A stretch of DNA of 64,000 nt from Legionella busanensis. Lineage in GTDB: Bacteria > Pseudomonadota > Gammaproteobacteria > Legionellales > Legionellaceae. Positions within the stretch are counted from its first letter, which is position 1; every line of letters starts with the position of its first letter. Below, piece by piece: positions 55,841-64,000 of the stretch. The stretch lies in assembly GCF_900461525.1 (NCBI RefSeq), contig NZ_UGOD01000001.1, forward strand, positions 2,263,001-2,327,000, read 5' to 3'. The notes below the pieces were generated by a model. That model had not been told where the DNA came from. It saw nothing but the letters and a program-made list of their open reading frames with translations, and did not search any database. The translations under genes were made by a program, and so were the position numbers.

Positions 55841-57148
55841 ATGACAAAAAATCAGTATAAATTAATAGGCTTAATTGCTTTAGGCGGCACATTAGAATTT
55901 TATGATTTTACAATTTACGCTTTATTTGCGCCTTATCTTAGTCAACATTTCTTTGCCAATACTAATCAATTTATTACCTTAATTAATACATTTGCCGTTT
56001 TCGCACTAGGTTATTTAGCTCGTCCTTTAGGCGGCATTATTTTTGGCCATCTAGGCGATAAATTTGGACGTAAATCAGCCTTTTCATTATCAGTGTTTAT
56101 AATGGCGATTGCGACTTTACTTATTGGGTGTTTACCTACTTACCAATCTATCGGTATGGCGGCACCTATTTTTTTAATTATATTAAGATTATTACAAGGC
56201 TTTTCAGTAGGCGGGGAAATTCCTGGCGCTGCTATATTTAGCAGTGAACATATGCCAACTAATCAAAAAGGTGGGGCCATTGGCTTTGTATTTATGTGTA
56301 TTACTCTAGGAAATACTATTGGTGCTGGAGTTGGCTTAATTTTAACTACATTTTTAACCCCCCAGCAAATGCTATTGTGGGGATGGCGTATCCCTTTTAT
56401 CTTAGGGTTTATAGTAGGTATTATTAGCTATAAGGTTAGAAATAAAACGCTAGAAACACCTACCTTTCTAGCAATATTAAAAGAAAATAACATACATCGT
56501 CTTCCATTGTTAGGGGTTCTCCAACTATCGCGGGTTAAATTATTCAGCGCTTTTTTATTAACAGCAGTGCCAGCAAGTATTATTTCTTTTTTTCTCTATT
56601 TACCTACCTATCTTATTAATAATATTAATATTCAGGTTTCACATACCTATGTCATTAACTTTTTTGCTTTCTTAAGTCTAGGTTTAATGACTTTTTTCTC
56701 TGGCCGCGTCTCAGATTATATAAATAGAACAAGGCTGTTAATAATCAGTACAATACTCTTGATTGTTTTTAGCTATCCACTCTTTTATGGCTTAAAGCTG
56801 TATGGCGACACCTTTTTATGGCTATTTATTTTAGGTCTAGCAGCTCTTGGCGGCATGGCAAATGGCAGCTACATCATTTTACTTCTTGAATTATTTCCAG
56901 CAAATATTCGTTATTCTGCAGTAGGCTTTAGCTATGGTCTAGGTATTGCAGTATTTGGTGGCATAGGCCCCCTGGCATTTACTTGGCTAATTCGCTACTT
57001 AGGAATATTAGAAGCGCCTGCGTTTTATATATTAAGTTGCGCAATTCTGACCTTATTTGCCGGTTTAGTAAATGTTTCTACAAGTAAATTCACAAAGTAT
57101 GCAAATAAGCCCTTAATTAAAAAACATCCCATACACATAGAGTCTTAA
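55841..57148 (+). CDS. MFS symporter, ProP/metabolite:H+ symporter family
   Basis: A 435-residue, 12-helix transporter. TLEFYDFTIYALFAPYLSQ in helix 1 and GHLGDKFGRKSAFSLSVF (motif A) mark the MHS group that includes ProP, ShiA and KgtP. Legionella encodes many such carriers for amino acids and related nutrients. The substrate cannot be told from sequence. Its promoter lies in the AT-rich 297 bp gap after murJ. Confidence 0.9.
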   Translation: MTKNQYKLIGLIALGGTLEFYDFTIYALFAPYLSQHFFANTNQFITLINTFAVFALGYLARPLGGIIFGHLGDKFGRKSAFSLSVFIMAIATLLIGCLPTYQSIGMAAPIFLIILRLLQGFSVGGEIPGAAIFSSEHMPTNQKGGAIGFVFMCITLGNTIGAGVGLILTTFLTPQQMLLWGWRIPFILGFIVGIISYKVRNKTLETPTFLAILKENNIHRLPLLGVLQLSRVKLFSAFLLTAVPASIISFFLYLPTYLINNINIQVSHTYVINFFAFLSLGLMTFFSGRVSDYINRTRLLIISTILLIVFSYPLFYGLKLYGDTFLWLFILGLAALGGMANGSYIILLLELFPANIRYSAVGFSYGLGIAVFGGIGPLAFTWLIRYLGILEAPAFYILSCAILTLFAGLVNVSTSKFTKYANKPLIKKHPIHIES

Positions 57149-57171
57149 AGCATTTATTTAGTGTATATATA

Positions 57172-57200
57172 TTGACAAAAATAGAGTGATTAGGCATGAT
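57172..57200 (+). promoter_or_regulatory. rpsT promoter
   Basis: TTGACA at 57172-57177, a 17-base spacer, and CATGAT at 57195-57200. The rpsT start follows 40 bases downstream after a GTGGAG ribosome-binding site. Confidence 0.7.
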
Positions 57201-57239
57201 TGGCACTTTTGTGACACCTGAATGAGTGGAGATTTTTAA

Positions 57240-57506
57240 GTGGCAAATATTAAATCAGCAATCAAGCGTGCTCGTCAGAACGTAAAACTTCGCAAGCATA
57301 ATGCTAGTGCACGTTCTATGTATCGTACTTATATAAAAAACGTTATTAAAGCCGTTGAAGCTGGTGATCAAGAAGCAGCACGTGCAGCTTATGCTAAAGC
57401 CCAACCTGTTATTGATAAAGCAACAGGCAAAGGATTAATTCATAAAAATAAAGCTGCAAGGATTAAAAGCCGTTTAAGCGCTCGTGTTAAAGCGATGGCT
57501 TCTTAA
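57240..57506 (+). CDS. rpsT: 30S ribosomal protein S20
   Basis: An 88-residue S20 with the typical basic start [20 protein letters not shown] and the C-terminal [17 protein letters not shown]. The start codon is GTG at 57240, with GTGGAG about 8 bases upstream. S20 uses a non-ATG start in E. coli as well, where it is linked to autoregulation. A promoter lies just upstream. Confidence 0.97.
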   Translation: MANIKSAIKRARQNVKLRKHNASARSMYRTYIKNVIKAVEAGDQEAARAAYAKAQPVIDKATGKGLIHKNKAARIKSRLSARVKAMAS

Positions 57507-57555
57507 GTTTAATTCATAACATCGTTAATTTTAAAATATCTTCCATCCCGCTTAA

Positions 57556-60500
57556 TTAAATAAGATCCGAGCCATCTGCTTCGGATCTTACTATTGGCTG
57601 GCCTAAAAAGTTATTTTCACTTGCTTGCTGATTAAGTTGCTCATAAACGCGCTTAGCTGGCATATAATGAGGGAATTGTTTTATTAACTGATTTAAAATC
57701 ATTCTTGATGAAGCCTCATCTCCACGATTCCATTCGTTAATAGCATCCATATACATTAAATCTGCAGTCTGCCCTGCAAATACGGGAACCTGATTTAAAT
57801 TAATAGGTTCAATATAACTGAAACGTTGTTCTTTTAAGGCACCCATCCAATGCACCATCTTACGAGCCTGCCAACTGCCATTATCACTAGCAAGCTTTAA
57901 TAATTCTTTACCTTGTTCTGGTTGCCGCTCACCTAAAGAGCCATCAAGATAAAGAAGAGCTAATTGATATTGAGCATAGGCATTATTATTATTAGCTAAT
58001 TCCTTATAAATAGATGCAGCATGTTGAGGGTCTTTATTAACACCTAGGCCATGTTGATACATGCGTGCTAGCGCTAATTTAGCTTTTGCATTACCTAAAT
58101 TAGCGGCTTGTTGGTAAAAGTTTATAGCTTCTTGAAAACTCAGCTTCGTTGATACACCTGTTTCAGACAATAATCCAAGCTCATAAAGAGCGCTGCTATC
58201 GTCTGCTTGAGCGGCTTTTTTATACCAGCTCAGAGCTTGCTGCTCATCACGCTTGCCTAAGTCACCACGTAGATAAATACCCGCTAACTGATTCATTGCT
58301 TTTGCATAACCTTGCTCGGCAGCACGTGTATAAAGCTCTTGAGCTTTAGAGTAATCAACGTTTATAGCTTTACCCATTTCATAGATTAAAGCTAAATTAT
58401 ATTGAGCAATCTTATCTTGTTTGTTAGCTGCAAATGAGTAACTATTAAACGCATTCTGATAATCATTATCTACCGTTTCATAAATAAAACCTAGTGCTAC
58501 TGCGGCAGGCGTATAACTATCTTGGGCTTCCCTATACCATTTTTTAGCTAAATCATAATTAGGTAATTTATCAACACGTCCTAATTGATAAAATTGGCCA
58601 AGCAGATACTGGGCAACAGGTTGATCTTGTTCAGCTGCTAATTGATACCAATAAAAAGCCTGCTCTTTATTTTCTTCCCCTCCTAACCCTTTATCATAAA
58701 GAAAAGCAAGTTTAAGCTCAGCCTCTTTATCCCCTTTATTAGCAAAATCCTGATAAATTTCTTTTGCCTGCTTCATATTATCTGGATTATTAGCCATTAG
58801 CATATAGTAATCGGCTAATAATATACCTGCCTTGCTATTACCTAATTGCCGTGCTTTATCAAGTTCTGGCAAGAAATCTTCCTTTAATTGGTGCTGTAGA
58901 ATAGCTAAATTAAAGTTTGCATAAGAAAATCCTGCTTGTGCTGATTGCTGTAATAACTCTTTTGCTTTTGCAACATTTTTACTAAGGCCTTTTCCATTGC
59001 TATAGTAGGTACCTAAAATAAAGTCATGTGCTGGGTTATTAGAGGTTTGTTCATACCAATACATTGCTTCTACAGGGTCAGCAGCTACAGCAATGCCTCT
59101 CTCATACATTAAACCTAACAAGATTGCTGCAGTCGAATTGCCTTTTTGCGCTTCGTTTTTTGCAACATTGAATGCTTCTTTTTGTTTTACAGGATTAGCA
59201 TCCATAGCGTTATAAAACGCTAGAGGTAATTGCGCTTCAATAACGCCCGCATTAACTGCACCTTGATACAAATTCTTAATAAGAGTCACTCTAGCTTGTT
59301 TAGCATTTTTACTAAGCGCATTATTACTATCTTTACTTAAAAAAGAGGCCAATTGATATTGGGCAGGGCCAAAACTATTGGAAGAAGCAATTGAAAGTAA
59401 AGCAAGTGTTTGCTCATGGTCTGGCTTAACAACTAACGTACCATCAGAAGCCACTAGCCCTTGCTCATAAATATTGGCTAAAACATATTGGGCATTAGGA
59501 TTACCTTTAAAAGCGGCATCTGTAATCCACTGGACCCCCTTTTGATAATTAACAGGCTCCGTTTTTCCTTCTAAATATAAAAGACCTAAATTATATTCAG
59601 CTCGTAAATCCTGCTGCAGAGCTGCTAACTGAAAATAGGTAATTGCTTGAGGAATATTTTTAGCTACCCCAATCCCATATTGATAAAGCTGCCCTAATTC
59701 ATATTGAGCACCTGGATCACCTAATATCGCTTGACTATATAATTGATTTAATACAGATTGTAAGTTGGCTTTATTTTGCCAGCCTGCAAGCTTTTCTTCT
59801 AAATAATCAAAGGGCTTAATTTCATTGCTAATTGGGTAAGTTGTACTTAACTTAACAAATGAATCAGGCTCATGCTTTAAAACTAAATACTGATCACGAA
59901 GTATACTTTCTATTCCTTTTGAATAAGGATAGCGTGGATAAGCCCAAGATGTATTATTAGCTACTGATGTTAAAGTAGGCGCTATAACATCAAAATAATC
60001 ACTAATTGATATGTCCGCTGGCTCGACCATTACAAACTGCGGTTTATATAAATCTTGCCGCGTTATTTTATCTACATGTGGCGCTGGATTATAATTATTT
60101 TCTTTTAAAGCCGCTGGATTTTTCCATGCAGTATAGATTCCACTTAACTGATATTCTTTACCAAAACTTTCGCTCTTATCCTCACTTAACCATTTAGCAA
60201 CGGCAATATTTGCTGCCAAAGAGGCTGGTTTTTCCTTAATTTTCTTTTTCGCTTCCTGTTCCCAATAATTAGCTAGCTCTAAATTAGCCGTTATACCTTT
60301 ACCATCCTTATAAAGTTTAGCAACTGCTTTTTGAGCTTCTTTTGAGCCATTTTGGGCAGCCTTAAGTGTCCAATTAAAGCCTAATTTTTCATCATACAGA
60401 GGGCTTTTTTTATCAAGATAAAGTTCAGCAAGCGTAGTTTGAGCTTTGATATTTTGCTTTTCCGCAGCTTTGGTTAGCCACTCTTTAGCTTTAGCGCTAT

Positions 60501-61212
60501 CTCCTTCCTTACGCGCTATTTCCCCATAAATAAACATTGCGGGCGGATAGTTTTCCTGGGCTGATTTTTCAACAAAACTTTTAGCTTTAGCCAAATCTTT
60601 GGTAACACCTTGTCCATTAACATATAGTTCAGCCAGTTTTATTTGCGCATTAAAATTTCCTTGAGCTGCTGCTTTAGTAAGCCAAATAACTCCCATCTTC
60701 TTATTTTGCGCTTGACGACTTTCTAAAAAATGCTCTGCTAAAGTATATTGAGCAATAGCGTTCCCATTTTTAGCTGCAGTAATATAATAATGTTTAGCAG
60801 CTTCGGGATTCTTTTTTACACCATAGCCATATAAATAAGCTGCTGCACAATACATATTAGCTGCAGTATCATTTGCCTCTGCTGCTTTTTTAAACCATTT
60901 AAATGCTTCTTCTGGATCCGCTTTATTTAAGGAATAATTAGCTAATAGGCGTTGCGCGGGTAAAAAACCTTTATTAGCCGATTCCATAAAATAACGTAAA
61001 GCTAGGGTGTCATTTCTTAATTCCCCATAACCATAAAGACGCATTAAACCAAGGTAGTAATTAGCTACCGGATCTGTAGACGCTAAGCCTGGTAGGGTTT
61101 TCGCTGCAAGCGTATAATTACCTTGTCGATAAGCCTCTAAACCATCAGCAGCATTGACCAATTGGCTTGAAGCTGTAGCAACTAAGCAAAACCATGGTAG
61201 CAATGATTTCAT
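57556..61212 (-). CDS. enhC: Enhanced entry protein EnhC (Sel1-repeat protein)
   Basis: A 1218-residue exported protein (signal peptide MKSLLPWFCLVATASSQLVNA) made almost entirely of Sel1-type TPR-like repeats. Each is about 36 residues with the pattern AxYxLGxLYxxGxGVxxDxxxAxxWYxxAA. In Legionella pneumophila EnhC is needed for efficient infection and restrains the lytic transglycosylase SltL, limiting muropeptide release. The repeats form a superhelix for protein binding. It is the last gene of the enhA-enhB-enhC unit (49 bp after enhB). A hairpin overlaps its last codons. Confidence 0.93.
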   Translation of the reverse strand: MKSLLPWFCLVATASSQLVNAADGLEAYRQGNYTLAAKTLPGLASTDPVANYYLGLMRLYGYGELRNDTLALRYFMESANKGFLPAQRLLANYSLNKADPEEAFKWFKKAAEANDTAANMYCAAAYLYGYGVKKNPEAAKHYYITAAKNGNAIAQYTLAEHFLESRQAQNKKMGVIWLTKAAAQGNFNAQIKLAELYVNGQGVTKDLAKAKSFVEKSAQENYPPAMFIYGEIARKEGDSAKAKEWLTKAAEKQNIKAQTTLAELYLDKKSPLYDEKLGFNWTLKAAQNGSKEAQKAVAKLYKDGKGITANLELANYWEQEAKKKIKEKPASLAANIAVAKWLSEDKSESFGKEYQLSGIYTAWKNPAALKENNYNPAPHVDKITRQDLYKPQFVMVEPADISISDYFDVIAPTLTSVANNTSWAYPRYPYSKGIESILRDQYLVLKHEPDSFVKLSTTYPISNEIKPFDYLEEKLAGWQNKANLQSVLNQLYSQAILGDPGAQYELGQLYQYGIGVAKNIPQAITYFQLAALQQDLRAEYNLGLLYLEGKTEPVNYQKGVQWITDAAFKGNPNAQYVLANIYEQGLVASDGTLVVKPDHEQTLALLSIASSNSFGPAQYQLASFLSKDSNNALSKNAKQARVTLIKNLYQGAVNAGVIEAQLPLAFYNAMDANPVKQKEAFNVAKNEAQKGNSTAAILLGLMYERGIAVAADPVEAMYWYEQTSNNPAHDFILGTYYSNGKGLSKNVAKAKELLQQSAQAGFSYANFNLAILQHQLKEDFLPELDKARQLGNSKAGILLADYYMLMANNPDNMKQAKEIYQDFANKGDKEAELKLAFLYDKGLGGEENKEQAFYWYQLAAEQDQPVAQYLLGQFYQLGRVDKLPNYDLAKKWYREAQDSYTPAAVALGFIYETVDNDYQNAFNSYSFAANKQDKIAQYNLALIYEMGKAINVDYSKAQELYTRAAEQGYAKAMNQLAGIYLRGDLGKRDEQQALSWYKKAAQADDSSALYELGLLSETGVSTKLSFQEAINFYQQAANLGNAKAKLALARMYQHGLGVNKDPQHAASIYKELANNNNAYAQYQLALLYLDGSLGERQPEQGKELLKLASDNGSWQARKMVHWMGALKEQRFSYIEPINLNQVPVFAGQTADLMYMDAINEWNRGDEASSRMILNQLIKQFPHYMPAKRVYEQLNQQASENNFLGQPIVRSEADGSDLI
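57561..57590 (-). terminator. Hairpin overlapping the enhC stop region
   Basis: TAAGATCCGA pairs with TCGGATCTTA around a ten-base loop; on the enhC strand it is followed by TTTAATT and the TAA stop lies within 5 bases. The stem includes the last coding codons, so it acts as the enhC terminator. It could also end rpsT transcripts coming from the other side. Confidence 0.6.
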
Positions 61213-61260
61213 GGTAATCTTCCTTTTAATTTAATTAATACTTACCTTTAAATAAAATCC

Positions 61261-61833
61261 TTACATATCAATAGAAGGAATAATACCGTATCTCACTATG
61301 GCTCTAATTGCATCATTTTTGGAGCCTGTATTAGCAAGCCAATAATTACCTCGGTTATTTAAACCATATTTGACATTGGTATATTCACAAACTTGTAAAT
61401 GATCTTGACAATTAACTATCCGCCCATAAGGTGATTTTCCTTCAGCAAGCGAGCAAATATATTTAACTACAGGTTCACTTGTTGCTAAAACAGCCCATTG
61501 CTTTCCAGAAATAGAATGGTTTAAATAAGCACTATAAGCACTATCTTCTGGACGCATTTGAAAGAGATTAATGGTTTGGTTTGTTTTATTAAAAACAACA
61601 TAGAGCGACTGTGTTGCTCCCGCATCAGAAGGTTTTAATTTTAGTGTTTTTAAATCAAAAGCGTAGCCCTCATTACGACAGCCTATAGGATTACTTGTAT
61701 TTTCTTTTTCTGCTTTTTCAGTTTTTATAGCTTTTTCGGTTTTTATAGCTTTTTCCGCAAAAAGGTTATTGCACCCCATTAAAAATAAGAGAAAGAACAA
61801 ATTTTTTAGATTTTTTTGGCTTAGTTTGTTCAT
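61261..61833 (-). CDS. enhB: Enhanced entry protein EnhB
   Basis: A 190-residue exported protein with an N-terminal signal (MNKLSQKNLKNLFFLLFLMGCNNLFA). The lipobox-like LMGC suggests it may be a lipoprotein. A Lys/Glu linker (EKAIKTEKAIKTEK) is encoded by an 18 bp tandem repeat. The C-terminal domain has four cysteines (GCRNE, YICSL, VNCQD, QVCEY) likely forming two disulphides. EnhB is part of the L. pneumophila entry locus, but its biochemical role is unknown. Its ATG overlaps the enhA stop (ATGA). Confidence 0.88.
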   Translation of the reverse strand: MNKLSQKNLKNLFFLLFLMGCNNLFAEKAIKTEKAIKTEKAEKENTSNPIGCRNEGYAFDLKTLKLKPSDAGATQSLYVVFNKTNQTINLFQMRPEDSAYSAYLNHSISGKQWAVLATSEPVVKYICSLAEGKSPYGRIVNCQDHLQVCEYTNVKYGLNNRGNYWLANTGSKNDAIRAIVRYGIIPSIDM

Positions 61834-62552
61834 TGTCTTTTTCCACTTGCAGTTGATAAAATAGGTCGTACAGTTACTTTGGTACCTAGACCATTTGGAC
61901 TGTTTGTATCTACAAATTCACGATTTAACCAAAGAGCGTCTTGCGTAAATAATCTCACACACCCATGACTGGCACGATAACCGGGAATATCATCAGAACC
62001 ATGTAATGCAAACCCTTTATGAAAATACATACAATAGGGCATTTTTGCGCCGCCTTTACCGATTGGATAAACATTAGAGCGACACTTTTCATTTTCCTTA
62101 CTAAAAAAGTGGAAGATACCCGTCATAGTACGGCAGGAATGACTACTATCTGGACATTTATCAATACCCGATGAAATAGGGCCCCATTTAACTAACTTTC
62201 CTTCAGCATTATAGGCGCCCCAGGCAAGTTTATCTTGGTCAACAATGACTTGCTTTTCACCTTCAGGCTTTATTTGTAAAGGAAAAGGAGCAAAATCTAA
62301 CAGGGTCTTATTGGCTAAATTACGAGGTACTACAATTTCTTTACCATACCATAAATGGTTATAGCTACGATTAATACGCTGCACAATGTCACGCTGCTGT
62401 TCATCAGGAAAAAGTTTCTCCCAAGTTTGCCCTTTCCCAACTTTAATACATTCATATTGCGGATAAGCACAAAGTCCGTTTCCATAATAGGCATTGGCAT
62501 GTACTGCAAAAGCAGGTATTAAAAGAGTAATCATCACCAAAATTCTTTTCAT
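61830..62552 (-). CDS. enhA: Enhanced entry protein EnhA, L,D-transpeptidase domain
   Basis: A 240-residue exported protein: signal peptide (MKRILVMITLLIPAFAVHANA), a LysM-like segment (IKVGKGQTWEKLFPDEQQ to KEIVVPRN), and an YkuD (L,D-transpeptidase) catalytic domain. The YkuD domain has ALHGSDD and YRASHGCVRL, with the nucleophile Cys in the SHGCVRL motif. L,D-transpeptidases make 3-3 peptidoglycan cross-links or attach proteins to the wall. EnhA, EnhB and EnhC form the entry locus, linking wall processing to host entry. Confidence 0.92.
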   Translation of the reverse strand: MKRILVMITLLIPAFAVHANAYYGNGLCAYPQYECIKVGKGQTWEKLFPDEQQRDIVQRINRSYNHLWYGKEIVVPRNLANKTLLDFAPFPLQIKPEGEKQVIVDQDKLAWGAYNAEGKLVKWGPISSGIDKCPDSSHSCRTMTGIFHFFSKENEKCRSNVYPIGKGGAKMPYCMYFHKGFALHGSDDIPGYRASHGCVRLFTQDALWLNREFVDTNSPNGLGTKVTVRPILSTASGKRQ

Positions 62553-62829
62553 GACGTGACCCCTATAATTTAAGTAAAGGATTGCGCTTTAAATCCTTCT
62601 TCACTCTATGTCGGTTAACTACCTAAAAAGTTTAGTATTGCCTCTATTTTTAATTCTTGTTAAAACCCCTATTAACCTCTCAGTTAAAAGGTACTAGCGG
62701 CCTTCTTTATAGCTTTCATTAATATTGGATAAGCTAAATGAAAGCAGCTAATTGATAACTAAGCTATTGCAAAAACTAGGCCAATATCTAGTGTTTAACG
62801 AACTTGCTGTAATAAATTAATAAAATTAG

Positions 62830-62866
62830 ACAGCCATAGCTTTACAAAAATAGAAAGCTTAGCTGT
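62830..62866 (-). terminator. Probable uvrC terminator
   Basis: On the uvrC strand ACAGCTAAGCTTT pairs with AAAGCTATGGCTGT with a small internal loop, followed by CTAATTTTATT. It lies 31 bp after the uvrC stop. The rest of the gap 62553-62896 has no credible gene and must hold the enhA promoter, which I cannot define. Confidence 0.55.
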
Positions 62867-62896
62867 CGATTGATAATGGATTGGTGTGGAAGTAGA

Positions 62897-64000
62897 TTAA
62901 GGATGAAAATGCTGATATATCCGCAAAGCGAGTTCCGCATTAATGCCGGCAACTTTTACAATTTCTTCAATAGGCGCTTTAGCAAGCTCTCGTAAGCCAC
63001 CAAAGCGTTGTAATAATGCATGACGTCTTTTTGGGCCAACACCTTCAATCATTTCTAAAGAAGATTCAAGCCCTGCCGTATTTCTTTTTTTACGATGAGC
63101 CATAATTGCAAAGCGATGTGCTTCATCGCGTATTTGTTGTAATAGATGTAAGGCTGGTGAATCGCTTGGCAGCGTAATTTCCTTTTCTTGAGCCACAAGA
63201 ATTAATCGTTCCCAGCCTGCTTTCCTATCTACACCTTTAGCAATACCTAATAAAGTAATACCTTCTATACCAAGCTCTTGTAGAACACGCTTAGCAACAC
63301 TAACTTGTCCTTTACCACCGTCAATAATTAATACATCGGGTAAATTTTGCTCTTGTAATAAGCGTTTATAACGTCTTGATAAGACTTGTTGCATTGCCGC
63401 ATAGTCATCAGATGGCGTAATACCATTAATATTAAATCGACGATAATCACTCTTACGGGGGCCCTCGGCATCAAACACAACACAGGAAGCGACTGTTAAT
63501 TCTCCTTGCGTGTGGCTAATATCAAAGCATTCCATACGCTCGATAGGTTTTTCAAGTTCTAAAAGTATGGCCAAAGCAGTATAGCGTCTTGCCATTGTTG
63601 CTGCTGAAGCCTGATGCTCGCCCACTGCTAAACGCAGGTTATTCTTTGCAAATTCAAGCCACCGAGCTTTGATGCCCCGTGGGTTTACTTGTATCCGACA
63701 TTCTTTACCTCGCAATTTGGTTAGCATATCTTTGAGAGGACCTAATTCGGGAACTGCTTCATCTAAAATTAGTAATTCAGGGATTCTCTCGGGAACTTCA
63801 ACATAATAAAAAGAAATAAACGCCTCTAGGACTTGTTGACGTAATTCATCCTCTTGCATCGTTAAATCAGGTACTGTAGGAAAAAAGCTTTGACTAGCAA
63901 TAACATGACCATCCCGAATAGAAATACACTGCACGCAAGCGAAACTTAGTCGAGCTTCAATCGCAATAACATCTGCATCGCCTCTTAATTGCACTACACC
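62897..64000 (-). CDS. uvrC: Excinuclease ABC subunit C, C-terminal part (window-truncated)
   Basis: The frame is open to the window edge, so this is the C-terminal 367 codons of UvrC, which cuts DNA on the 5' side of lesions with UvrAB. The RNase H-like endonuclease domain is seen in [21 protein letters not shown] and [11 protein letters not shown]. The helix-hairpin-helix pair is in [20 protein letters not shown] and [16 protein letters not shown]. The GIY-YIG domain lies outside. It is the same strand as enhA but separated by 344 bp, so a separate transcript. Confidence 0.95.
   Translation of the reverse strand, partial: GVVQLRGDADVIAIEARLSFACVQCISIRDGHVIASQSFFPTVPDLTMQEDELRQQVLEAFISFYYVEVPERIPELLILDEAVPELGPLKDMLTKLRGKECRIQVNPRGIKARWLEFAKNNLRLAVGEHQASAATMARRYTALAILLELEKPIERMECFDISHTQGELTVASCVVFDAEGPRKSDYRRFNINGITPSDDYAAMQQVLSRRYKRLLQEQNLPDVLIIDGGKGQVSVAKRVLQELGIEGITLLGIAKGVDRKAGWERLILVAQEKEITLPSDSPALHLLQQIRDEAHRFAIMAHRKKRNTAGLESSLEMIEGVGPKRRHALLQRFGGLRELAKAPIEEIVKVAGINAELALRIYQHFHP

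Noticed and set aside
57556-61212. Tandem repeats in enhC considered as a DNA repeat array
   Set aside because: The periodicity is at protein level (Sel1 units). The nucleotide copies have diverged and are not a CRISPR or minisatellite.

Overview
The window is a 64 kb chromosomal segment of an AT-rich gammaproteobacterium, most likely a Legionella or close relative. The strongest marker is a complete enhA-enhB-enhC (enhanced entry) cluster at 57.5-62.6 kb. A 3-hydroxybutyrate dehydrogenase/acetoacetate decarboxylase pair (polyhydroxybutyrate-type metabolism), a eukaryotic-type cytosolic 5'-nucleotidase, an F-box-like protein and other effector-like proteins fit the same assignment. I cannot name the species from sequence alone. 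I recognise no rRNA, tRNA, CRISPR array, phage or intact insertion sequence.

Layout. 0-10 kb: the 3' part of a large coiled-coil protein, then a mostly minus-strand housekeeping block: Trm112-like gene-kdsB, tsaB-dinG-like-fdxA (overlapping), a glutathionyl-hydroquinone reductase, and dapA followed by a small BamC-like lipoprotein gene and a MATCAP/DUF1704 metallopeptidase gene. 10-18 kb: small lipoproteins, a 126 bp MITE-like element, bdhA-adc, two unknown membrane proteins (one with a caspase-like His/Cys arrangement), a class II amidotransferase, pilU, an EAL phosphodiesterase, and a repeat-rich intergenic stretch. 18-26 kb: a RecB/AddB-type nuclease, the F-box-like protein and an emrAB efflux pair. 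26-33 kb: epmA and a sufR-B-C-D-S-U-T operon with IscR-type operator-like sites upstream. 33-45 kb: a secreted Ntn hydrolase, a uridine-kinase-like protein, a secreted HAD phosphatase, carB-greA, lptF-lptG-elyC-like, and divergent pepA-holC. 45-51 kb: an accessory segment with an avidin-family protein, a CAP protein, a degenerate receiver-HPt protein, a Thr-rich secreted protein, a foldable 150 bp element and a FAD-oxidoreductase fusion. 51-64 kb: 5'-nucleotidase, a second M17 peptidase, murJ, an MFS symporter, rpsT, enhCBA and the 3' part of uvrC.

Together the window covers envelope building (KdsB, LptFG, MurJ, ElyC-like, EnhA/C, DapA), Fe-S supply with likely clients (Suf, FdxA, DinG-like helicase, AddB-like nuclease) and translation factors (TsaB, EpmA, S20). 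A second layer of exported or host-directed proteins is interspersed. The parts most worth follow-up are the avidin-fold protein lacking tryptophans, the caspase-like membrane protein, the F-box-like protein, the FAD fusion, the pseudo-receiver/HPt pair and several palindromic repeat families. I found no single obvious new multi-gene system.
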